Below are positions 45,501 through 52,933 of a DNA stretch of 64,000 nucleotides, in pieces; within the stretch, counting starts at the first letter, position 1; each line of letters starts with the position of its first letter. Position numbers and translations under genes: made by a program. The notes under the pieces were generated by a model. It saw only the letters and a list, made by a program, of their open reading frames with translations. It was not told the origin of the DNA and made no database searches. Source of the DNA: Desulfobulbaceae bacterium (GTDB lineage: Bacteria > Desulfobacterota > Desulfobulbia > Desulfobulbales > Desulfocapsaceae); the NCBI GenBank assembly GCA_011390165.1, contig JAABSV010000015.1:1-64000 (forward strand). The letters are read 5' to 3'.

Positions 45501-45552
45501 TTTCCTTCTCCTTCTGGCCCGGCCACGGGAGGGTGAGGAGGCGAATTGAACC

Positions 45553-45582
45553 TTGACAACCGCCCAGCAAGATGGGTAGATT
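45553..45582 (+). promoter_or_regulatory. Sigma-70-like promoter for the leuA leader
   Basis: TTGACA (45553-45558), an 18-nt spacer and TAGATT (45577-45582). Transcription would begin near 45590 and give a leader of about 440 nt before leuA. Confidence 0.55.
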
Positions 45583-45703
45583 CAGGCCATGTCTGTGGTG
45601 CGGTACGGCCTGTCCCGCTGCCGCCCATCCCTGCCGGACGGCAGCGGCGAGGCTGAAGTGTCTTGCTGCCGTGCTGATTGGCAGGCAGTACAAACTGGTT
45701 AAA

Positions 45704-45799
45704 ATGTACCAACTGGCTAACAACCTGGAACTCCACCTGGGACCACACCCGGAACTTCTCCCGGGACTTCACCAGAAGCTCCGGCAGGAACTGGTTTAG
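45704..45799 (+). CDS. Leucine-rich short frame, possible leader peptide 1
   Basis: A 31-residue frame with 9 Leu codons (positions 4, 8, 10, 12, 18, 19, 22, 26 and 30), including a Leu-Leu pair. This is far above background. It lacks a good ribosome-binding site (GCAGG is about 18 nt upstream), so translation is uncertain. It lies inside the presumed leuA leader transcript. Confidence 0.35.
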   Translation: MYQLANNLELHLGPHPELLPGLHQKLRQELV

Positions 45800-45843
45800 C
45801 TGGTAAGGCTGGTTGTGGCAGCGCAACCACTGTAAGGAGCAGC

Positions 45844-45924
45844 GTGCGAACCCAACTTCCCGAACATCTCCTCGCTCTAGCCATGGCGCATCCGGCGCCC
45901 GTGGCGAAAGCGGAGAGATTGTAG
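45844..45924 (+). CDS. Leucine-rich leader peptide 2 of leuA (leuL-like)
   Basis: A 26-residue frame starting at GTG with AAGGAG 4 nt upstream. It has 5 Leu, including consecutive LL at 9-10. Its stop lies 26 nt before the terminator hairpin at 45951. Position and spacing fit a transcription attenuation leader sensing charged tRNA-Leu. A GGCGC-ATCCG-GCGCC hairpin (45885-45899) overlaps its 3' half and could act as the pause structure. Confidence 0.5.
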   Translation: MRTQLPEHLLALAMAHPAPVAKAERL

Positions 45925-45950
45925 CCCACCGGGAAACGCAATCAATCCGA

Positions 45951-45983
45951 AAAAGGCCGCGGTTGCGAAACCGCGGCCTTTTT
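45951..45983 (+). terminator. Intrinsic terminator / attenuator before leuA
   Basis: A perfect 14-bp stem, AAAAGGCCGCGGTT (45951-45964) with AACCGCGGCCTTTT (45969-45982), is capped by a GCGA tetraloop and ends in a T5 run. It lies 46 nt upstream of the leuA start and downstream of leader peptide 2. It is therefore more likely an attenuator than a simple end of transcription. Confidence 0.8.
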
Positions 45984-46028
45984 CGTTGCGGCCAAGCAAC
46001 CATTGGCCACTGTCCACGGAGAACCACG

Positions 46029-47717
46029 ATGAACCGGCAATTGCTGAAAAAATACCGCCCCTATCCGGCGGTGTCCCTGCCCGACCGAAGCTGGCCCGAC
46101 AAACGGATTGACCAGGCCCCCACCTGGTGCAGTGTCGACCTTCGGGACGGCAACCAGGCCCTGATTCAGCCCATGAGTCTGGCGAAAAAAATGGAGATGT
46201 TTCGCCTGCTCACCGATATCGGTTTCAAGGAGATCGAGGTCGGCTTTCCCTCCGCCTCCGAGGTGGAGTACGATTTCACCCGCCAGCTGATCGAGCAGGA
46301 GCTGATTCCGCAAGGGGTGCTCATCCAGGTTCTTACCCAGGCCCGTGAACATCTCATTCGCAAGACCTTTGCCGCGGTGGCCGGGGCCAGGGAGGCGGTG
46401 ATCCACCTCTACAACTCCACCTCCACCCAGCAGCGCGAGACGGTGTTCAAAATGAGCCGCCGGGAGATTATCGAACTGGCGGTGCACGGTGCCCGGCTGC
46501 TCAGGGAGGAAGAAAAACGGTACCCGGAGACCACCTTCCGCTACGAGTATTCACCGGAGAGCTTCACCGGCACCGAATTGGACTTCGCCCTGGAGATCTG
46601 CGAGGCGGTGATGGCCGTTCTCGAACCGACCCCGGAAAATCGGTTGATCATCAACCTGCCGGCAACGGTGGAACTCTCCACCCCGAACATCTACGCCGAC
46701 CAGATCGAGTGGTTCTGCCGCCATCTCCGCCACCGTGACCGGGCCATCATCAGCCTGCATGCCCACAACGACCGGGGCTGCGCCGTCGCCGCCACCGAAC
46801 TGGCCCTGATGGCCGGCGGCGAGAGGGTGGAGGGAACCCTGTTCGGCAACGGCGAGCGGACCGGTAACGTCGATATCGTCACCCTGGCCCTCAACATGTA
46901 CACGCAAGGGCTCGACCCGGGACTCGACCTCCATGACCTCAACCGGCTGGTGGAGACCTTTGAACGGGTCTGTCGTCTCCCCATCCATCCCCGCCACCCC
47001 TACGCCGGCGAGTTGGTCTACACCGCCTTTTCCGGTTCGCATCAGGATGCCATCAACAAGGGGATGCACCAGTACCAGGATGACGAATCTGGTCTCTGGG
47101 AGGTGCCCTATCTTCCCATCGACCCGTCCGACCTGGGCCGTACCTACGAGTCGATCATCCGGATCAACAGCCAGTCCGGCAAGGGCGGCGTGGCCTATGT
47201 GATGGAGCAGGACTTCGGTTTCCGCATGCCCAAGGCGATGCACCCGGAATTTGGCCGGATCATCCAGGCGGTTACCGACCGGGAGGGGAGGGAACTGCTG
47301 CACAGCGAGATTTTCGCCGAATTCGAGAAAGAGTACCTCCACTCGACGAGCCCCCTCGATCTGCAGGAGTTCAACGTGGTGAAGCGGCATATCGACAGGA
47401 GCGAGCAGGGGTCGCGGGCCGATGTCGAGGCGATCCTGCTGGTCGAGGGTCTGGCGACCAGCTTTGCCGCCGCCGGCAACGGCCCCCTGGATGCCTTCTG
47501 TGCCGCCCTTCGGGCCGGAGGGATCAGTGATTTCACCCTGACCAACTACCACGAGCACGCCCTGAACGGCGGCTCCAGTGCCAAAGCGGCCGCCTATGTA
47601 GAGATTGAAGGGACGGACGGCCTACGCTGGTGGGGGACAGGGGTGGACACCGATATCATCATCGCCTCCATCAAGGCCCTGTTGAGCAGCCTGAACCGGT
47701 CCCGTCGGGGCGAGTGA
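46029..47717 (+). CDS. leuA: 2-isopropylmalate synthase, long LeuA2 type
   Basis: A 562-residue Claisen-condensing enzyme that starts leucine synthesis from 2-oxoisovalerate and acetyl-CoA. The N-terminal TIM barrel has DLRDGNQAL (Arg39, Asp40) and the metal motif HAHNDRG near 244. The LeuA dimer/regulatory domain (about 430-560) ends with the WWGTGVDTDIIIAS loop. The 560-residue length, and the start MNRQLLKKYRPYP, are those of the LeuA2 group. The ATG at 46029 has GGAG upstream. It lies divergent from ilvBN. Confidence 0.96.
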   Translation: MNRQLLKKYRPYPAVSLPDRSWPDKRIDQAPTWCSVDLRDGNQALIQPMSLAKKMEMFRLLTDIGFKEIEVGFPSASEVEYDFTRQLIEQELIPQGVLIQVLTQAREHLIRKTFAAVAGAREAVIHLYNSTSTQQRETVFKMSRREIIELAVHGARLLREEEKRYPETTFRYEYSPESFTGTELDFALEICEAVMAVLEPTPENRLIINLPATVELSTPNIYADQIEWFCRHLRHRDRAIISLHAHNDRGCAVAATELALMAGGERVEGTLFGNGERTGNVDIVTLALNMYTQGLDPGLDLHDLNRLVETFERVCRLPIHPRHPYAGELVYTAFSGSHQDAINKGMHQYQDDESGLWEVPYLPIDPSDLGRTYESIIRINSQSGKGGVAYVMEQDFGFRMPKAMHPEFGRIIQAVTDREGRELLHSEIFAEFEKEYLHSTSPLDLQEFNVVKRHIDRSEQGSRADVEAILLVEGLATSFAAAGNGPLDAFCAALRAGGISDFTLTNYHEHALNGGSSAKAAAYVEIEGTDGLRWWGTGVDTDIIIASIKALLSSLNRSRRGE

Positions 47718-47841
47718 GAGGGGCCGATGCCCGGCCTGGGCCCACAGCCCTCCAGCCCACCAGCCCACAGGCACATTGGCCCATAGCCCCACAGCCTACA
47801 GTCCCATAGGTTTACAGGCCCATTAGGCGCACATGCAGCCC
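47718..47841. repeat. Degenerate short repeats (CCCACAG / CCCATAG type)
   Basis: Between the converging leuA and copZ genes about ten imperfect copies of a 9-10 bp unit related to AGCCCACAG, GGCCCATAG and TTTACAGGCCC follow one another. No gene is present. It looks like a decayed simple-sequence array. Confidence 0.5.
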
Positions 47842-48039
47842 TTACTCCCCAGGATCGAAACCGATCTTGCGGATGGCGGCGCGCACAGCTTCCCGTTCGG
47901 CGCCATTGCTCTGGTAGCTGACCTCGCCCCGTTCCAGGTCCACCTCGACCCCGGAGATGCCGGTGAGGGCGGTCAGGGTCTTTTTCACTGAAGCGACGCA
48001 ATGCTGACAACTCATCCCGTTAATTTTCATTCTTTCCAT
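47842..48039 (-). CDS. copZ: Heavy-metal-associated copper chaperone (CopZ-like)
   Basis: A 65-residue ferredoxin-fold HMA protein. The metal-binding motif GMSCQHC (Cys11, Cys14) lies at the usual place, and the C-terminal AIRKIGFDPGE is typical. GGAG lies 6 nt before the ATG at 48039. It is divergent from the copper ATPase gene, to which it probably delivers Cu(I). The 168-bp spacer shows no clear CueR or CsoR box. Confidence 0.9.
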   Translation of the reverse strand: MERMKINGMSCQHCVASVKKTLTALTGISGVEVDLERGEVSYQSNGAEREAVRAAIRKIGFDPGE

Positions 48040-48207
48040 TTCGTTCTCCGGACCTGTGGTTATTCTGTACATTCAATATGGACTTCCAACTGACAGGAAT
48101 CCCTCTCTCCCGGCCACTCTAACCATTCTTGACGCCGGGGAAAGGCCGGCTCGGCCGCATAGGGCCGTCGACCCGGCCGCCGGGAGGGGAAAAAATCGGG
48201 AGGCACA

Positions 48208-50514
48208 GTGGCTGAAGAGCGCTATCGAGCGAAAATAACCGGCATGCACTGTGCCGCCTGTTCCAGCCGGATCGAACGGGTGGTGGCTGCTCTCGACGGG
48301 GTGGCTTCCTGTTCGGTCAATCTGGCCACCGCCCGGGCAGAGGTGTTCTATGATCCGGCCCTGACCAACCCCGACCAGGTGGCCGAGACCATTGCCGGGC
48401 TTGGCTTCACCGCCGAGAGCGAGGGCGAGGGGGAGAAGCGGGACCATGGGGCGGTGGCGCGGGAGGAGGCGGAGCGCTTGCGACAGGTGCGTCGCGACCT
48501 CTTTCCCGCCTTTTTCCTGGCCCTGGCAATCATGACCCTGTCGATGGCGCCGATGGTCGGAATCAGCCTGCCGCAGCCTCTCCACCCCGACCACGCCCCA
48601 CTCAACCACGCCGCCCTGCAGTTTTTCCTTCTTCTGCCGGTCCTCTACCTTGGTCGTGGCTTCTATCTGAGCGGCTTTCCCGCCCTTTTCCGTGGCATTC
48701 CGACCATGGACTCACTGATCGCCATAGGTACCGGGGCGGCCTTTGTCTACTCGAGCTGGAACCTGGTGGAGATTGCCCTTGGTATTGATGCGGTGGCCCG
48801 GGCCCATGACCTCTATTTCGAATCGGCGGCCATGATCCTCGCCCTGGTCTCCCTTGGCAAGTATCTTGAGGCCCGCTCCAAGGCAAAAACCGGTGATGCC
48901 ATCCGCCAGCTTCTCCAATTGGCCCCGGAGAGCGCAGTCAGGCTGGAAGAGGGCGTGCAGAAGGTGGTGCCGGTGGCGACACTCCGGGTTGGCGACCGGG
49001 TGCTGATCAGGCCCGGGGAGCGGATTCCAGTTGATGGCCGGGTTCTCGGCGGCCACTCGGCGGTGGATGAGGCGATGCTCACCGGCGAGAGCATGCCGGT
49101 GGAGAAGGTGGTCGATTCCCCCCTCTTTGGTGGCAGCCTGAACGGCAACGGTGCCCTGACCATGCTGGCGGAAAAGGTGGGCGATGAAACGGTTCTGGCC
49201 AGGATCGTCCGGCTGGTGGAGGATGCCCAGGGAAGCAAGGCGCCCATCGCCGGACTTGCCGACCGCATCAGCCTCTATTTTGTGCCGGTGGTGATCGCCA
49301 TTGCCACCCTGGCCGGGTTGGCCTGGTTTTTCCTCGCCGGCGCCGAATTCACCTTCGCCCTGCGCATCTTCATTGCTGTCCTGGTTATCGCCTGTCCCTG
49401 CGCGATGGGGCTGGCAACCCCCACCTCGATCATGGTCGGCACCGGCCGTGGTGCCCAGCTTGGGGTGCTGGTCCGCACCGGTGCTGCCCTGGAACGGGCC
49501 GAGAAGGTGAGTACGGTGGTCTTTGACAAGACCGGCACCCTCACCAGCGGCCGGCCCCGGCTGGTGGAGATGGTCACCTTCGACGGCTGGCCGGAGGAGG
49601 AGGTGCTGCAGTTGGCCGCCGCCGCCGAGAGCCATTCCGAGCATCCCCTGGCCGAGGCGATTCTTGCCGCCGCTCGGGAAAAGGGGCTCTCCCTGCCGGA
49701 GACGACTGACTTCTCGGCCCGCCCCGGCCGCGGAATCAGCGCCACCCTTTCAGTCGAGGATCGGCAGCGGCACATTCTTTTCGGCAATCGGGACGCGTTG
49801 CTCGAGGCGGAAGTGGCCGGCATGAATGAGGCGGTGGATGCCACCATGAACCAGCTTGCCGAGCGGGGGCAGACGGTACTGATGCTTGCCGTCGATGGCC
49901 GACTGGCGGCTCTTTTCGCCCTCGGTGATACCTTGAAGCCGGAAGCGGTGGCTACCCTCCGGCAATTGCGAGCCCTCGGTCTGCAACTGGTGATGCTCAC
50001 CGGCGATACTCGCCAGACGGCGGAGGCTATTGGCCGCGAAGCGGGGCTGGAGCGGGTGGTGGCCGGGGTTCTGCCGGAGCGGAAAGAGGCGGAGATTGTC
50101 CGCCTGCAGCAGGCAGGAGAGGTGGTGGCGATGGTCGGTGACGGGATCAACGATGCCCCGGCCCTGGCCCGGGCCGATGTCGGCATCGCCATGGGAACCG
50201 GTATCGATGTGGCGGTGGAGTCAGCCGATATTGTCCTGATGCAGGGCCATCTCGGCGGGGTGATCACCGCTATCGCCCTCAGCCGCGCCACCATGGGCAA
50301 TATCCGCCAGAATCTTTTCTGGGCCTTTGCCTACAACGTGCTGGGCATCCCGGTGGCGGCCGGGCTTCTCGCAGTTTTCGGCGGCCCGACGCTCAGCCCG
50401 ATGCTGGGCGGGGCGGCGATGGCGCTCAGCTCCTTTTCGGTGGTCAGCAATGCCTTGCGCCTGCGCTGGTTCCAGCCGCCGGCTGCCGCTCTAAAGGTGA
50501 AGGGTGAAGGGTGA
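48208..50514 (+). CDS. copA: Copper-translocating P-type ATPase CopA
   Basis: A 768-residue P1B-type ATPase exporting Cu(I). It has one N-terminal HMA domain (Cys15, Cys18 in GMHCAAC), the metal-channel CPC motif at 396-398 (ACPCAMGLATPTS), phosphorylation Asp440 (DKTGTL) and the GDGINDAPALA hinge near 651. CPC plus HMA supports Cu(I)/Ag(I) rather than Zn/Cd. The start is GTG 48208 with GGGAGG upstream. Confidence 0.95.
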   Translation: MAEERYRAKITGMHCAACSSRIERVVAALDGVASCSVNLATARAEVFYDPALTNPDQVAETIAGLGFTAESEGEGEKRDHGAVAREEAERLRQVRRDLFPAFFLALAIMTLSMAPMVGISLPQPLHPDHAPLNHAALQFFLLLPVLYLGRGFYLSGFPALFRGIPTMDSLIAIGTGAAFVYSSWNLVEIALGIDAVARAHDLYFESAAMILALVSLGKYLEARSKAKTGDAIRQLLQLAPESAVRLEEGVQKVVPVATLRVGDRVLIRPGERIPVDGRVLGGHSAVDEAMLTGESMPVEKVVDSPLFGGSLNGNGALTMLAEKVGDETVLARIVRLVEDAQGSKAPIAGLADRISLYFVPVVIAIATLAGLAWFFLAGAEFTFALRIFIAVLVIACPCAMGLATPTSIMVGTGRGAQLGVLVRTGAALERAEKVSTVVFDKTGTLTSGRPRLVEMVTFDGWPEEEVLQLAAAAESHSEHPLAEAILAAAREKGLSLPETTDFSARPGRGISATLSVEDRQRHILFGNRDALLEAEVAGMNEAVDATMNQLAERGQTVLMLAVDGRLAALFALGDTLKPEAVATLRQLRALGLQLVMLTGDTRQTAEAIGREAGLERVVAGVLPERKEAEIVRLQQAGEVVAMVGDGINDAPALARADVGIAMGTGIDVAVESADIVLMQGHLGGVITAIALSRATMGNIRQNLFWAFAYNVLGIPVAAGLLAVFGGPTLSPMLGGAAMALSSFSVVSNALRLRWFQPPAAALKVKGEG

Positions 50515-50530
50515 AGGGGGGGGAGGTTTG

Positions 50531-50749
50531 GTGATTCGTCTTGACTTCAAGCTGAGCCCACTGGGGCTGGTGGAGCTGGAACTGGCCGCGCCCCTCACCC
50601 TGGCCGAGGTGCTGGCCACGGCCGCCGCTCGACAAAAAAAGGAGGTCGGGGCGACGATGGTGGTACGTAGCGGGTGTCTGCTCCGTCAGGACGAACTGGT
50701 GGCCGACGGTGACCTTCTTGAGATCTACCCGGCCCTGTCGGGCGGTTGA
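50531..50749 (+). CDS. Ubiquitin-like sulfur-carrier (MoaD/ThiS) family protein
   Basis: A 72-residue beta-grasp protein ending in the activatable double-Gly LSGG. The LTLAEVLATAA helix and DELVADGDLLEIYPALSGG C-terminus are typical of MoaD/ThiS-like carriers. The start is GTG with GGGAGG upstream. It lies 16 nt after copA, with no E1-like (MoeB/ThiF), MoaE or ThiG gene nearby, so the pathway is not known. It could serve molybdopterin, tungstopterin or thiazole sulfur transfer. Confidence 0.8.
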   Translation: MIRLDFKLSPLGLVELELAAPLTLAEVLATAAARQKKEVGATMVVRSGCLLRQDELVADGDLLEIYPALSGG

Positions 50750-50759
50750 CAAGGCAGTC

Positions 50760-50890
50760 ACTGTCCACCAGCGGCCCATTTTTGCCGGCTCAAGCCACTC
50801 GCTCAGGTAACCCGCTCAGGCAACCGGTTCAGGCCACCCGTTCAAGCCATCCAGTCAGGCCAGCCATTACAGGGAGCCAACGCCAGCCCG
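50760..50890. repeat. Degenerate tandem repeat (CGCTCAGGCAACC type)
   Basis: Seven or so imperfect 15-16 bp copies related to CCGCTCAGGCAACC, CCGTTCAAGCCATCC and GGTTCAGGCCACC follow each other. The period is uneven. The segment is non-coding and occupies the gap after the ubiquitin-like gene. Confidence 0.5.
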
Positions 50891-50941
50891 GCGGCCTGTC
50901 AACACCAACCTCGAGCACTCTGGATGAACGGTTCATGCAAA

Positions 50942-51100
50942 TCAAAAGCTTTTTTTGCCCCCGTAGTGGTGGCCGTTGATCTCGAGCAACCGCTGCACCA
51001 GCCGGACCAGGCCCCCCAATGCACCGGGCCGCTCTGCACCCGTCTGCTGCTTTGCCTCTGGCTGGTTTGCAGTTGTGCCGGTTGTCTGCTCTTCGCGCAT
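50942..51100 (-). CDS. Possible small protein, unknown function
   Basis: A 52-residue frame beginning MREEQTTGTTANQP and ending GALGGLVRLVQRLLE-INGHHYGGKKSF: a polar, disordered start and a short amphipathic helix with a basic tail. GGAGG lies 8 nt upstream of the ATG, a strong reason to accept it. I recognise no family. It runs opposite the adjacent dehydrogenase gene in a 494-bp spacer. A palindrome ATGAAC-G-GTTCAT (50924-50936) lies just beyond its stop. Confidence 0.4.
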   Translation of the reverse strand: MREEQTTGTTANQPEAKQQTGAERPGALGGLVRLVQRLLEINGHHYGGKKSF

Positions 51101-51243
51101 CTCTTCACCCTCCGGGGTGGCCGTTGCCGGCCCTGTTACGGGCCGGATACAGCCCAGTTTCAGACAATATGGCACTATACATCGTCTCGTATCGGCCGAC
51201 AAGAGTGGCAACGACCGGTACGACCAATCTGGAGGAGGTGGCT

Positions 51244-52362
51244 ATGAAAACAGGTGTTCTCTTCATCACCTGGCTGCTGCTGGTGGCAAGTGCCCAGGCG
51301 GCGCCATTGCTGACGGGCAGGAGCGAGGGGGTGGAGTTCAGGGTGGATGAGGTCCTCTCCGGCCTCGACATCCCCTGGGGGATGGCCTTCGTCAGCCCGC
51401 AGGAACTGGTTTTTACCGAGCGGGCCGGTCGGGTCCAGCGCCTCGATCTGCAATCCGGTCGGCTGGTAGCCCTCTCCGGGGTACCGCCTGTTTTCTCCCG
51501 TGGGCAGGGGGGGATGCTTGATGTGGCGGTACCGCCGGGCTACCGTCCCGGTGAGTGGCTCTACTTCACCTACAGCAAGATGCTGCCGACGGGCGGCGCC
51601 ACCACTCTGGCCCGGGCCCGCCTGGAAAAGGACGCCCTGCAGGACTGGCAGGATCTGTTCACCACTTTGCCGGTCTCCACCAGTGGCCACCATTTCGGCA
51701 GTCGGATCGCCTTTGACGGCCAGGGCCATCTCTATTTCACCATTGGTGACCGGGGTGAGCGCGAGAACGGCCAGAACACCGCCACCCATGCCGGCAGCGT
51801 CCTTCGCCTCCAGCTGGACGGGACGGTTCCACCTGACAATCCGGACCTGGGTCCGCAGGCCCAACCGGAGATCTGGACCTACGGCCACCGCAACCCCCAG
51901 GGGCTGGCCTACGATGGTGACAGCGGGCGGCTGTGGTTGAACGAGCACGGACCGCGCGGCGGCGATGAGATCAACCTGCTCGCCGCAGGTGGCAACTACG
52001 GCTGGCCGGTGGTCTCACACGGCATGGAGTACTGGGGGCCGGTGGCGGTAGGGGAGGGGAGCAGCAGACCCGGGGTGACCGACCCGCTCAAGGTCTACAT
52101 CCCCTCCATCGCTCCCGGCAGCCTCCTTCTCTACCGTGGAGCCGCCTTTCCCGCCTGGCGGGGCAACCTCCTGGCCGGGGCCCTGAGTCTGCAGCATCTC
52201 AACCGGGTGGTGCTCGACGGTGCCGGCCGGCCGGTGGCCGAGGAGCGGTTGCTCGGCGAACTTGAAGAGAGGATTCGTTCCCTGGTCGAAAGCCCGGAGG
52301 GCTGGCTCTACCTGGGAACCGACAGCGGACGGATTCTTCGCCTGCGCCCGGCCCTGCCCTGA
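51244..52362 (+). CDS. Exported PQQ-dependent aldose/sugar dehydrogenase-like protein (YliI/Asd family)
   Basis: A 372-residue secreted six-bladed beta-propeller of the soluble glucose dehydrogenase family. A signal peptide (about 1-19, WLLLVASAQA) is followed by GLDIPWGMAF, GQGGMLDVAV, HHFGSRIAFDGQGHLYFTIGDRG, YGHRNPQGLAYD and NEHGPRGGDEIN motifs. These cover the expected catalytic His and PQQ/Ca2+ contacts. GGAGGAGG lies before the ATG. It needs exogenous or self-made PQQ; no PQQ genes are in the window. Confidence 0.9.
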   Translation: MKTGVLFITWLLLVASAQAAPLLTGRSEGVEFRVDEVLSGLDIPWGMAFVSPQELVFTERAGRVQRLDLQSGRLVALSGVPPVFSRGQGGMLDVAVPPGYRPGEWLYFTYSKMLPTGGATTLARARLEKDALQDWQDLFTTLPVSTSGHHFGSRIAFDGQGHLYFTIGDRGERENGQNTATHAGSVLRLQLDGTVPPDNPDLGPQAQPEIWTYGHRNPQGLAYDGDSGRLWLNEHGPRGGDEINLLAAGGNYGWPVVSHGMEYWGPVAVGEGSSRPGVTDPLKVYIPSIAPGSLLLYRGAAFPAWRGNLLAGALSLQHLNRVVLDGAGRPVAEERLLGELEERIRSLVESPEGWLYLGTDSGRILRLRPALP

Positions 52363-52933
52363 ACTGGCAACCCTGCCCATGACGATCACGGATTTTCTTC
52401 TCCCGGATCACGGGAAGCCATAGCCAAGCAAAAAATCCAGCACGGGAAGCGGCAGGTAAGCAATTAAATATTCAGCACAGTGGCAGGCTGGCCGGTTTTG
52501 CCTTCGGCTGCATCGCGGAGGCCCGGCTGGACGGTGAACCAGGCCCGCAGGGTTGCCGACAGGGATGTCGGCAACCGGCAGTCAGGCCAGGGATGGCCTG
52601 TCTGCCGGCCTCACCGGCCGGCCGATCAGGCCGGAGAGCCGCAGCCAGAAGGTAAAGCCGGCCAGCCGAAAATACAAATGGTCAGCCGCAGGTAACCCCG
52701 ATGAAGCGAAGCTAAGGCCGATGAAGCGAAGGCAAAGCCGATGAAGCGAAGGCAAAGCCGATGAGCCGAAGGCAAAGCCGGTAAGCCGGAGGCAAAGCCG
52801 GTAAACTGGAGGCAAAGCCGGTAAACTGGAGGCAAAGCCGGCGAACTGGCGGGAAAGCCGAGCAGCCCGGGGGTACGACCTGCCAGCCGAACCCCCAGGA
52901 CTTACCAATACAAAAACTGTAAAAAGGTGCAGA
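52363..52933. other. Gene-free region with a minisatellite
   Basis: A 571-bp stretch between two rightward genes. The right half is a 20-bp tandem array (52701-52860), and the left half has GCCGGCC-rich irregular sequence. No convincing gene or CRISPR spacer pattern is present. Confidence 0.6.
52701..52860. repeat. Tandem array, 8 units of 20 bp
   Basis: Eight head-to-tail 20-bp units in exact register, consensus ATGAAGCGAAGGCAAAGCCG, with the left part drifting (ATGAAGCGAAG, GTAAGCCGGAG, GTAAACTGGAG) and the right part (GGCAAAGCCG) nearly constant. There are no spacers, so it is not CRISPR. The unit is not a multiple of three. Confidence 0.9.

Larger units (their letters stand above)
45241..46028. 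other. Divergent control region between ilvB and leuA
   Basis: This 788-bp spacer holds regulatory structure on both sides: alternative hairpins upstream of ilvB (45441-45500, minus), a TTGACA/TAGATT promoter at 45553-45582, two leucine-rich short frames and a terminator hairpin before leuA. No other gene is supported. Confidence 0.7.

Noticed and set aside
45241-46028. T-box riboswitch upstream of ilvB or leuA
   Set aside because: No T-box consensus (GGUGGNACCGCG-type) or stem I features were seen; a peptide-based attenuator fits leuA better.
46551-47558. 335-codon minus-strand frame inside leuA
   Set aside because: leuA motifs run through the whole region on the other strand; the antisense frame has no recognisable features.
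48040-48207. CueR or CsoR operator between copZ and copA
   Set aside because: No inverted repeat with the expected consensus was found in this spacer.
52701-52860. CRISPR-like array
   Set aside because: Units are directly adjacent with no spacers and the unit is only 20 bp; there are no cas genes in the window.
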